Shown one piece after another: positions 1 through 6,441 of a DNA stretch of 8,531 nucleotides. The DNA lies in contig CAIOGK010000099.1 of assembly GCA_903857815.1 (NCBI GenBank), positions 1-8,531 on the forward strand, read 5' to 3'. The position numbers and the translations under genes are program-made. The stretch comes from Candidatus Falkowiibacteriota bacterium. GTDB lineage: Bacteria > Patescibacteriota > Patescibacteriia > Patescibacteriales > UBA12465. How positions within the stretch are numbered: position 1 is the stretch's first letter; each line of letters starts with the position of its first letter. The notes under the pieces are model-generated. The model saw only the letters and a list, made by a program, of their open reading frames with translations. It did no database searches and had not been told where the DNA came from.

Positions 1-59
1 ATTATAAAATTGAGCAACAAAAAAAATAAAATAAATAATTAAAACTAATAAAACTACGA

Positions 60-96
60 ATAATAAATACATTATGATATGTTACTAATTTATTAT
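60..96 (-). other. AT-only hairpin downstream of the marR-like gene
   Basis: Bases 60-72 can pair with 79-82 and 88-96, giving a 13-bp stem of mostly A-T pairs with a six-base loop (73-78) and a five-base bulge (83-87). In the minus-strand transcript it begins about 8 bases after the last stop codon of the efflux operon. A T-rich stretch follows at about 40-19 in minus-strand reading, including a run of eight T. It could mark the 3' end of the operon transcript, but the stem has almost no G-C pairs and the T run is not adjacent, so it is not a textbook rho-independent terminator. I see no gene in bases 1-104. Confidence 0.3.
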
Positions 97-104
97 ATTT
101 TTAT

Positions 105-539
105 TTAACTAAAAGTTTTAATTTTTTCTACCAGGCTAATAAACAGCTCCAGCTCCTTATCACTTAAACCAGAAAAAGATTTAGTAGCCGATTCAATATA
201 TTTCTTTTTAAAATTATTAAAATCTTTTTCGGCTGAGGTAGTTAATTTAATATTTACACTGCGACGATCAAGCGAGCTTTCTTCTCTTTTAACTAATTTT
301 TTTTCAACCAAACCATCTGTAAATTGAGTAATAGCGCCCGAAGTAACATTTAAAAATTTAGCAATCTCTTTAACTGAAGAGACCCCTTTATTTTCATAAA
401 TAAATAAAAGAATCATTATTTGTTGTTTTCCTAATACCGAGCCACCAAAAGAATAGCATTGATCTTTATGCATAGAATGCATTGCCTTGGTTAGTTTTTC
501 AATTAAATGTTGCAATAATTCCTGTCTATTTCTTATCAT
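105..539 (-). CDS. MarR-family transcriptional regulator
   Basis: This 144-residue protein has the usual MarR length and layout. An N-terminal helix is followed by a winged helix-turn-helix at about residues 53-82, with SVKEIAKFLNVTSGAITQFTDGL as recognition region. The wing at 83-100 carries the hallmark DRR (residues 91-93), and C-terminal helices (about 103-143) serve dimerisation. MarR dimers normally bind short inverted repeats over promoters and release them on binding small ligands. The gene is last in the efflux operon, 26 bases after the second permease, so it is probably autoregulatory and controls the promoter at 5656-5684, where a perfect inverted repeat overlaps the -10 box. The start is the ATG at 537-539; no Shine-Dalgarno sequence precedes it. 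The family call is firm; the ligand and the direction of regulation (repressor rather than activator) are inferred. Confidence 0.93.
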   Translation of the reverse strand: MIRNRQELLQHLIEKLTKAMHSMHKDQCYSFGGSVLGKQQIMILLFIYENKGVSSVKEIAKFLNVTSGAITQFTDGLVEKKLVKREESSLDRRSVNIKLTTSAEKDFNNFKKKYIESATKSFSGLSDKELELFISLVEKIKTFS

Positions 540-565
540 ATATTTATATTTAATATCAATAATAT

Positions 566-1801
566 TTATTCATGTCTCAACGCTTCAATTGGATCTAATT
601 TAGAAGCATTTCTCGCTGGCAAAACACCAAAAGTAATACCAATCGCTGCCGAAACGCCGAAGCCAATACCAATCGCATATAACGGCAAAGAAAATGTCCA
701 AGCTAAACCGCTACTAACTGCAATTGAGGTTAAAACCCAGCTCAAAAAAGCTCCAAACATAATTCCAATAGCCCCTCCTAATAAAGTTACTAAAATTGAT
801 TCAATTAAAAATTCTTGTAAAATGTTAGAATTTTTAGCGCCCAAGGCTTTTCTTAAACCAATTTCCGCCGTTCTTTCAGTTACGACTACATACATAATAT
901 TCATAATCCCTACTCCACCTACAATTAAGGAAATCGCTGCGATGGCGATCAATAATATTGTAACACTATTAAAAATAGTATTAAAAATATCTAAAATTTG
1001 TGCTTGAGTAGTAACTTCAAAATCGTCTTTATCGGGATTAGTAATTCCGTGATTACGTCTAAGCGTAGAGCTAATATCAGCTGCGGTAACATCGCTTAAA
1101 TCTAAGTCTTTAATTTGAACAACCGCTTGAATTAAATAATTAATACCCAACATTTTTTTCTGAGCAGTTTGAAGTGGAATAAATAAATAATCATCATTAC
1201 CGCCACCTAAACCACTAGATTTATCATAAACACCGATTACTAAAAAGTTTAAAGAGCCTATACGAACTAGTTTCCCCAAAGGATCATCTTGTTTAAATAA
1301 ATCATCTGCTATCTTATTCCCTAAAATTACAACCTGAGAACCACTACTATCCTCGGCGGCCGTAAAAAATCTTCCAGCCTTTAAAGAACTCTGATCAATT
1401 TCAAATCTTCCCGCCGATGCCCCAAAATAAGCTGCCGTTTTTTGATTATTTCGATAACTAGCGACTGACTGACCAATTACTATACCGTAATTATTAACAA
1501 CATTCGGTAATTTTTTTAAACTATCTAAATCTCTTTGATTTAAAGTAGTAATTACGACCCCAGAATCAGTACTATCTCTAGACGCTCTATCTTTATTTCC
1601 AGAAGGGACTTTAGTCTGTACATACAAAGTATTAGTTCCAAAAGTAGCAACTTGATCATTAATTAAACCACGAAATCCGGCGCCAGCAGACAATACTAGA
1701 ATAACCGTCGCGATCCCAATCATAATACCAAGAGTTGTCAAAAGAGTTCTCGCCTTATTGGCGAGCAAGGCTCTTATCGCTTGTTTAAAAGCATTAATCA
1801 T
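566..1801 (-). CDS. MacB/FtsX-type ABC transporter permease (second of a pair)
   Basis: This 411-residue membrane protein has the MacB permease layout. A transmembrane helix lies at about residues 19-44, followed by a large extracytoplasmic core domain (about 45-270). Three more helices sit near 275-303, 325-355 and 368-393. Family signatures are visible: ERTAEIGLRKALGA at 309-322, which forms the cytoplasmic coupling region, and PARNASKLDPIEALRHE at the extreme C terminus. There is no fused ATPase, unlike E. coli MacB, so it must use the separate ATPase at 3090-3806. Its start lies only three bases after the stop of the first permease, indicating translational coupling and suggesting that the two form a heterodimer. 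These permeases drive efflux by moving the extracytoplasmic domain rather than by passing substrate through the membrane. The substrate (peptide, lipid or drug) cannot be read from the sequence. Confidence 0.94.
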   Translation of the reverse strand: MINAFKQAIRALLANKARTLLTTLGIMIGIATVILVLSAGAGFRGLINDQVATFGTNTLYVQTKVPSGNKDRASRDSTDSGVVITTLNQRDLDSLKKLPNVVNNYGIVIGQSVASYRNNQKTAAYFGASAGRFEIDQSSLKAGRFFTAAEDSSGSQVVILGNKIADDLFKQDDPLGKLVRIGSLNFLVIGVYDKSSGLGGGNDDYLFIPLQTAQKKMLGINYLIQAVVQIKDLDLSDVTAADISSTLRRNHGITNPDKDDFEVTTQAQILDIFNTIFNSVTILLIAIAAISLIVGGVGIMNIMYVVVTERTAEIGLRKALGAKNSNILQEFLIESILVTLLGGAIGIMFGAFLSWVLTSIAVSSGLAWTFSLPLYAIGIGFGVSAAIGITFGVLPARNASKLDPIEALRHE

Positions 1802-1804
1802 ATA

Positions 1805-3070
1805 TTACTCGTATCTTAAAGCGTCAATTGGATCAAGCTTCGCAGCTTTAATTGCTGGAAATAATCCAAACGCAATGCCAGTAAAAACTGAAACACCAAC
1901 TGATAAAACAATAGAAATTAAAGAAACAATAAACTCCCAATCATAACCCAAATTTTTCATAAGTAATGAAATCAAATAGGAAACGACAACACCGATAATA
2001 ATTCCAATAAATCCGCCCAAACTAGTGAGTAAAACTGCTTCAAGTAAAAATTGATTACGAATCGCTTTCTTGGTTGCCCCCACGGCTTTTCTTAAACCAA
2101 TTTCTCTCGTTCTCTCGGCAACGGTTGCAACCATAATATTTAAAATACCAATTCCGCCAACTACCAAAGAAATTGCTGCCATAGCTACCAAAAACAAACT
2201 TAAAGCATCAGTAATAGTTGACAAAAGATCAGCGGCATCCGCTAAATTACGAACAGTAAAATCATTATTAATATCGTTTTGAATACGATGCTGCTGCTTT
2301 AAAACAGTATTAACGGAAGCAATAGTCGCATCCATATTAGCGGCATCATCAACTTTTATATAAATTGATTGCAAATGATGAATGCCTAGAATCTGCTGTT
2401 GCCCTACAACAAGCGGAATAAAAATTAAATCATCTTGATTTTGGAAAAAAGAACTACCGCGAGATTCAATAACACCAATAACCCGAAGTGGTACTCCCCC
2501 TGCCTTATCCTGTAAGGCGCTTTTTACTTTAATTACTTGCCCTAAAGGATTTACCCCGGAGTCGCTGAATAATTTTTCGCTAATTGCAGAACCAAGGACA
2601 ACAACGTTAGCACCGCCAATATCCTCCGCGGCACTAAAAAATTGTCCTAGCTTCATAGTAAAATTAATGGTTTTAGAATATTCGCTATCTGTTCCCAAAA
2701 AATTAGTATCAACAGATTTGTTACCCCAAGTTACATTCGCCGCACCCTGAGTACTAGCATTAACCGCAGTCGCATATGGAACCCGGTTTAAATCTCGTAA
2801 TGCGTTAGCATCGCTATTAACTAAACTTGTTATTATTAAACCCGGTATAGGAGCTCCGCTCTCGGCTGTTTTTCCCGGATTAACATAAATTAAATTACTT
2901 CCCAACTTAGTTACTTGACCCAAAATCAAACTTTGAGCACCCGCACCAAGAGAAATAATAATAATTACGCCTGCAACGCCAATAGTAATTCCTAAAATAG
3001 TTAAAAGAGTTCGCCCTTTACGGGCACGTAAATTTTTAATTACTAATTTTATAACAGAAAATGAATTCAC
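1805..3070 (-). CDS. MacB/FtsX-type ABC transporter permease (first of a pair), GTG start
   Basis: This 421-residue protein has the same architecture as its downstream neighbour. A helix at about 21-43 is followed by an extracytoplasmic MacB-type core domain to about 280 and by three helices near 285-315, 338-368 and 379-404. It has ERTREIGLRKAVGA at 319-332 and ends in PAIKAAKLDPIDALRYE. The two permeases are clearly paralogous but differ throughout the core domain, so they are not a recent duplication. The start codon is GTG (bases 3068-3070 on the plus strand read CAC), 19 bases after the ATPase stop. No ATG lies upstream in frame before that gene's end, and the next residues, NSFSVIKLVIKNLRARKGRTLL, match the expected N terminus of such permeases. 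It probably pairs with the downstream permease and the separate ATPase. Confidence 0.94.
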   Translation of the reverse strand: MNSFSVIKLVIKNLRARKGRTLLTILGITIGVAGVIIIISLGAGAQSLILGQVTKLGSNLIYVNPGKTAESGAPIPGLIITSLVNSDANALRDLNRVPYATAVNASTQGAANVTWGNKSVDTNFLGTDSEYSKTINFTMKLGQFFSAAEDIGGANVVVLGSAISEKLFSDSGVNPLGQVIKVKSALQDKAGGVPLRVIGVIESRGSSFFQNQDDLIFIPLVVGQQQILGIHHLQSIYIKVDDAANMDATIASVNTVLKQQHRIQNDINNDFTVRNLADAADLLSTITDALSLFLVAMAAISLVVGGIGILNIMVATVAERTREIGLRKAVGATKKAIRNQFLLEAVLLTSLGGFIGIIIGVVVSYLISLLMKNLGYDWEFIVSLISIVLSVGVSVFTGIAFGLFPAIKAAKLDPIDALRYE

Positions 3071-3089
3071 AAAATTATAGTAATTTAAA

Positions 3090-3806
3090 TTATTTTATTA
3101 AATCTTTATCCGCTTCCGCAATAGTTCTTTTTTTAACTTGTTCATCTGAAAGAATATTTCCGTCTTTAATTCGAATAATTCTTTTGGCATGATTAGCGGT
3201 ATCAGTTTCATGAGTAACTAAAATAATAGTTCTTCCCTGATCATTTAATTGTTGCAATAGAAACATAACCGTATTGCCCGATTTAGAATCTAAATTTCCG
3301 GTTGGTTCATCCGCAAAAATTACTGCTGGGTCACAAACTAAAGCCCGGGCAATCGCTACTCGTTGTTTTTCACCGCCAGAAATTTGGTTAGTATAATAAT
3401 TCAAACGATGACTCATCCCGACTGATTCTAAAGATTTTTTTGCTAAAGCCTCTTGGTTCTTTAATTTACTATAAGTTAAGGGTAATTTTACATTATCTAG
3501 AACTGTCGTGCGTGGTAATAAATTAAAGGACTGAAATACAAAACCAATTTCTTTATTACGTAATTCGGCTAAATAATTATCATCGAAATCTTTAATATCT
3601 TGACCTTTAAATTCATATACGCCATCAGTTCCTCTTTCTAAAAAACTAAGAATATGCATTAACGTTGATTTCCCGCTTCCCGATGGACCCATAATTGCTA
3701 CGAATTCACCTTTATCAATCTTAAAATTTATATCATTAAGAACGGGAGTAATTACATCTCCTGTAGTATATTCTTTTTTTAGATTTTTAATATTTATCAA
3801 ATTCAT
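3090..3806 (-). CDS. ABC transporter ATPase of the MacB/LolD type
   Basis: This 238-residue cytoplasmic ATPase powers the two downstream permeases. All nucleotide-binding motifs are intact: Walker A GPSGSGKST at 40-48, Q-loop Gln92, ABC signature ISGGEKQR at 142-149, Walker B VIFADE at 162-167 with catalytic Glu167, D-loop GNLDS at 170-174, and the switch histidine in VTHE (His199). The sequences around the Q-loop (FVFQSFNLLP) and after Walker B (DEPTGNLDS) are characteristic of the MacB/LolD/FtsE group that works with FtsX-fold permeases. The signature begins with Ile and has Glu in place of the common Gln, both tolerated variants. A short charged tail (about 220-238) follows the core. The ATG at 3804-3806 lies 22 bases after the adaptor gene's stop; an A-rich stretch but no Shine-Dalgarno sequence precedes it. 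Confidence 0.96.
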   Translation of the reverse strand: MNLINIKNLKKEYTTGDVITPVLNDINFKIDKGEFVAIMGPSGSGKSTLMHILSFLERGTDGVYEFKGQDIKDFDDNYLAELRNKEIGFVFQSFNLLPRTTVLDNVKLPLTYSKLKNQEALAKKSLESVGMSHRLNYYTNQISGGEKQRVAIARALVCDPAVIFADEPTGNLDSKSGNTVMFLLQQLNDQGRTIILVTHETDTANHAKRIIRIKDGNILSDEQVKKRTIAEADKDLIK

Positions 3807-3828
3807 AAAAACTTTTACAATAAGTAAA

Positions 3829-5586
3829 TTATTGTTTTATCAGAGTAACTATTTCCTGGCCCTTACTTAAGCCTCCCAAAATTTCTACTAAACCACCATC
3901 TGCCTGTAAACCTGTTTGGACTTTAATTTGCTCATAGGTTTTGGTTTTAGGGTTAGTGATAACTCTAATAAACTGTTCGCCATTCTGATTAATAATTGCA
4001 CTGCCAGAGACAGCTAAAACATTTTCCCTGGAATCAACTAGAACTGTCATGTTAACTGTCATCCCGGGTTTAATTTCAGGAATATTTGGCAAGTCAGCTT
4101 TTACTAGATAATTTACTACTCCAGAAATAACAGTTGATGCAGGATTAATAGTTAAAATCTTTCCACTAAAATGACGATCGGGACCCAAGGCATCAAAAGT
4201 ATAATCTACAGTTTGACCAATACTTAAAGAGGCGACATTAGATTCGCTAACATAAGCTTCGGTATGCAAGGAATTAATGTTTTGCAAAATAAATACAGGT
4301 TGCATTGCCGTTGCCTGTTGGCCAACCTTAGTATCAATTTGAGTGATAGTACCATCGGCTGGAGCTGTTAAAACTGTATTAGCTAAAGCCGTTCGAGCAG
4401 CTTCGACTGTTCCTTCGGCGGATAATAGCTGTGCTAGGGCGGCATCAATATCGGCTGGTTGAGCTTTAGCTTTTTGTTGTGCTAAAGTAGCCTCCGCTTG
4501 TTGAAAAGCAGCTTTAGAGCTATTAATTTGATTTTGAGCAGAATTAATTTGAGTTGTTGCCGATAGCTTACTATTAGTAACCGCATTTAAAGAGGCAGTT
4601 AAGGCATCAGTTAAGGCCTGACGTGAAGCTTTAATAGCGCTAATTCCAGAATTTTCACTAGATATTGCAAGATTAATGGTTGTTTTATAAGCATCAATCT
4701 GAGATTGACTAAATTTAGAACTACTAATTGAATTTTGTAATGCCGTATAACAATAATTTAAAGAGGTGGTATTTTGATTTAAGACAGCTAAAGAATCGAC
4801 AACGGCCTGATAGATATTAGCATCGCTCTTATAAGCTTGGGCAGTTGCCAGGCTAATATTAGCCGTGTCTAATAAAGACTGGACACGACTATTAGCGTTT
4901 TTAAAATTAGAAACACTTGATGAATCCATTGCTCCAAAACCATCCTTTAAGTTACTATCATCGATAATTTGTTTCTCTTTATCCAGGTCAGCTTTTACGG
5001 CCGCTAGTTGGTTAGCAATAGTTATCAAAATAGCAGAACGCTTATTATCAGAAGTAGACGTTGGCGATTGCAAATCGGCCAAAGTAGTTTCAGCCTGGCT
5101 AATCGCCGCAGCAGTAGAAACTTTAACATTCTCCAACTGATTAACGGCATTATCATAAGCAACATGGGCAGCGTCAACTGATTTTTGAGAAACATTAATT
5201 TGTTCAGGCGTTGACCCTGAAATAACTTTTCGATAACTAGCTTTAGCTTGAGCTAATTGACCATTAGCGCTAGTAAGAGAAGCATTGGCATTAGCCTGGC
5301 TTAAGGTTGCTAAAACATCTCCAGTTTTAACTTGATCGCCAGTTTTTACGGTAATGGATTGCACTACGCCACCAGTTTGAAAGCTTAAGCTTAAATTTGT
5401 TTCGCTAACTACCTGACCAGTTGTCAGGACTGTTTGCTCTAAATTTTGCTGACTAACAGTAGCGGTAGTAATATTGGCAGCATTATTTTTAGGCCTATAT
5501 TTATAATACACAGCCCCGCCAATTATCAACAAAATGATAATAGTCCAGATAATTTTCTTTTTAGTAAAGATTGAACGAATACTCAT
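3829..5586 (-). CDS. Membrane-fusion (HlyD/MacA-type) adaptor protein with long helical region
   Basis: First gene of the efflux operon, 585 residues. A basic N terminus (KKK at 9-11) leads into one membrane anchor (about 12-28), placing the rest outside the cytoplasm. The first half of the lipoyl-like domain is at about 63-95 (GGVVQSITVKTGDQVKTGDVLATL) and the second half at about 405-436 (VLTAPADGTITQIDTKVGQ). A beta-barrel domain follows (about 440-515), then a membrane-proximal domain to the end. The 300 or so residues between the lipoyl halves are Ala-, Gln- and Ser-rich and look helical, far more than the roughly 100-residue hairpin usual in MacA. They include repeated stretches of the type SQAETTLADL and NSAQNQINSSKAAFQQAEATL. 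Such adaptors link the permeases to substrate or an envelope structure. No TolC-like gene is nearby. The ATG at 5584-5586 follows a leader of roughly 60 bases from the predicted promoter. Confidence 0.9.
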   Translation of the reverse strand: MSIRSIFTKKKIIWTIIILLIIGGAVYYKYRPKNNAANITTATVSQQNLEQTVLTTGQVVSETNLSLSFQTGGVVQSITVKTGDQVKTGDVLATLSQANANASLTSANGQLAQAKASYRKVISGSTPEQINVSQKSVDAAHVAYDNAVNQLENVKVSTAAAISQAETTLADLQSPTSTSDNKRSAILITIANQLAAVKADLDKEKQIIDDSNLKDGFGAMDSSSVSNFKNANSRVQSLLDTANISLATAQAYKSDANIYQAVVDSLAVLNQNTTSLNYCYTALQNSISSSKFSQSQIDAYKTTINLAISSENSGISAIKASRQALTDALTASLNAVTNSKLSATTQINSAQNQINSSKAAFQQAEATLAQQKAKAQPADIDAALAQLLSAEGTVEAARTALANTVLTAPADGTITQIDTKVGQQATAMQPVFILQNINSLHTEAYVSESNVASLSIGQTVDYTFDALGPDRHFSGKILTINPASTVISGVVNYLVKADLPNIPEIKPGMTVNMTVLVDSRENVLAVSGSAIINQNGEQFIRVITNPKTKTYEQIKVQTGLQADGGLVEILGGLSKGQEIVTLIKQ

Positions 5587-5640
5587 AGAATAGGTAAATT
5601 AATAAGTTTTATTTATTTAATATGTAAATTGTAATTATTA

Positions 5641-5677
5641 CTTTAGTTCATTATTATTTTAGCTACTAAACTAAAAT
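5641..5677. promoter_or_regulatory. Candidate MarR operator: overlapping TTTAG/CTAAA inverted repeats
   Basis: A perfect inverted repeat with 7-base arms, ATTTTAG-N8-CTAAAAT (minus strand), occupies 5656-5677, exactly covering most of the promoter spacer and the -10 box. A second dyad, TTTAGTT (5675-5669) with AACTAAA (5648-5642) and a 20-base gap, is centred 8 bases further downstream and reaches the predicted start of transcription. In total there are two TTTAG and two CTAAA half-sites. A 22-bp palindrome over the -10 region suits a MarR dimer that blocks RNA polymerase, and the operon encodes such a protein. Binding by that protein is inference; AT-rich DNA can also form short repeats by chance. 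Confidence 0.5.
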
Positions 5678-5684
5678 TTGTCAA
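5656..5684 (-). promoter_or_regulatory. Sigma-70-type promoter of the efflux operon
   Basis: Read on the minus strand, a perfect -35 box TTGACA (5684-5679) is followed by a 17-base spacer and a -10 box TAAAAT (5661-5656), which matches TATAAT at five of six positions. Transcription would start near 5649, giving a leader of about 63 bases before the adaptor ATG. The TGA stop of the upstream phospholipase-like gene (5683-5681) lies inside the -35 box, so this gene's end and the promoter share bases. The fit to consensus and spacing make this one of the two best promoters in the window; activity is inferred. Confidence 0.72.
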
Positions 5685-6304
5685 ATAGAGCATAGCTTTA
5701 GCTTATTTTCAAAATTATCATAAAAGTCTAATATAAATTTACCGAATTCCCCGCTCTCTCTTATTTGATCAAGAAAAATTATTCGAGCTTTTGCCTTTTC
5801 TAAAATAAAATTAATGCTCATCATAAACTCGAGATGATTTTTATTATTCGGATGTTCAATAAACAATTGCGCTAAAATCTTATGCCATTTCAAAATAGTT
5901 ACTTGTTCCATATTAAAATTAAGCTCTTCCGTAATAGTATCTTGAAAATAATTAGCTATTTCCCTCCAATTTTCGACTTTTTTATATAATAACTCATCGG
6001 CCAAGAGCTTAACGACTCCAATTTTATTGCCGTCCCCTTTCATGCCTGGAATCAAAATTAAATTATCATAAAAAAGTTCATCAACTAAATTATGAAATAT
6101 TACTCCGGCAGCAAAAGATGTTTTAGCTTCAAGAACTTGATTAATGGTCGCCCCTAAAAAATGGGTTGCTTCGCGTTCCACCAAACCGAATTTTCTAATA
6201 TCCGGGAAAACTGTTCCTAAAAAAAATTCTCGTTTATCAAAACGACTAAAAAATCTATCAAACACTTTACTAGTTAAAACCATATGGGTTATTTGGTTGG
6301 GCAT
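5681..6304 (-). CDS. Zinc-dependent phospholipase C-like protein, cytoplasmic
   Basis: This 207-residue protein has spaced residues matching the zinc-binding frame of the phospholipase C/S1-P1 nuclease fold. They are His7 (MPNQITHMVL), Asp35 in FFLGTVFPDIRKFG, His48 in REATHFLG, and His71 with Asp75 in FHNLVDE (the HxxxD pair). Known family members use ligands in the order His, Asp, His, HxxxD and then a second His/HxxxE set; I cannot see a convincing second set, so the metal site may be partial or different. There is no signal peptide or membrane segment, unlike secreted phospholipases, so the substrate is uncertain and phospholipid hydrolysis is not established. The start is the ATG at 6302-6304, about 30 bases below a TATAAT box. 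Its TGA stop, the only one in the window, overlaps the next operon's promoter, and read-through into that operon is possible. Confidence 0.7.
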   Translation of the reverse strand: MPNQITHMVLTSKVFDRFFSRFDKREFFLGTVFPDIRKFGLVEREATHFLGATINQVLEAKTSFAAGVIFHNLVDELFYDNLILIPGMKGDGNKIGVVKLLADELLYKKVENWREIANYFQDTITEELNFNMEQVTILKWHKILAQLFIEHPNNKNHLEFMMSINFILEKAKARIIFLDQIRESGEFGKFILDFYDNFENKLKLCSI

Positions 6305-6342
6305 ATTTTAAAAAATTAACGACTTCTGGCTAGCTTAATAAT

Positions 6343-6374
6343 ATTATAATCCCATAAAAACTGATTTGAGTCAA
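6343..6374 (-). promoter_or_regulatory. Candidate promoter of the phospholipase-like gene
   Basis: On the minus strand TTGACT (6374-6369, five of six matches to the -35 consensus) lies upstream of a perfect TATAAT (6348-6343). The gap between them is 20 bases, longer than ideal. An overlapping GATTAT (6351-6346) gives the preferred 17-base gap with a weaker -10 box. Either would give a leader of about 30-35 bases before the ATG at 6304. The -35 box overlaps the T-tract of the terminator of the KH gene. Confidence 0.45.
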
Positions 6375-6407
6375 AATAAAAAACGAGCGATTTTAATCTA
6401 CTCGTTT
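6373..6407 (-). terminator. Rho-independent terminator of the KH-protein gene
   Basis: On the minus strand AAACGAG (6407-6401) pairs perfectly with CTCGTTT (6387-6381). Inside the loop GATT (6398-6395) pairs with AATC (6392-6389), extending the stem across a small internal loop. The stem is followed directly by TTTATTTT. It lies about 35 bases after the TAA of the KH gene, the expected place for a terminator. On the plus strand the stem is followed by CCTTTAAATATTT, a poorer tail, so the minus orientation is preferred. Confidence 0.75.
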
Positions 6408-6441
6408 CCTTTAAATATTTATATTATTTAGGGCATAATGC

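Noticed and set aside
1..104. Possible gene fragment or small RNA at the left edge
   Set aside because: The stretch is nearly all A/T with scattered stops and no coding pattern. Only a weak AT hairpin is visible.
822..1007. Plus-strand ORF of 61 residues, and similar plus-strand ORFs at 1758-1946, 2070-2282 and 4865-5140
   Set aside because: All lie antisense within well-supported transporter genes, have no recognisable domains and no promoter or ribosome site. They are shadows of the minus-strand genes.
3829..5586. Repetitive Ala/Ser/Gln-rich section taken as a mobile or surface-repeat element
   Set aside because: The DNA shows no real repeats; the pattern is that of a helical region within an adaptor protein flanked by intact lipoyl halves.
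105..5586. Bacteriocin or lantibiotic export and immunity cluster
   Set aside because: The permease/ATPase set resembles immunity transporters, but there is no precursor peptide, modification enzyme or peptidase-fused exporter here. The C39-like protein lacks transporter domains and is on the other strand more than 1.8 kb away.
5681..5683. Possible recoding of TGA, as in some Patescibacteria lineages (TGA as glycine)
   Set aside because: No gene is interrupted by in-frame TGA, the one TGA is a sensible stop, and reading through it adds only five codons before TAG. The standard code fits.
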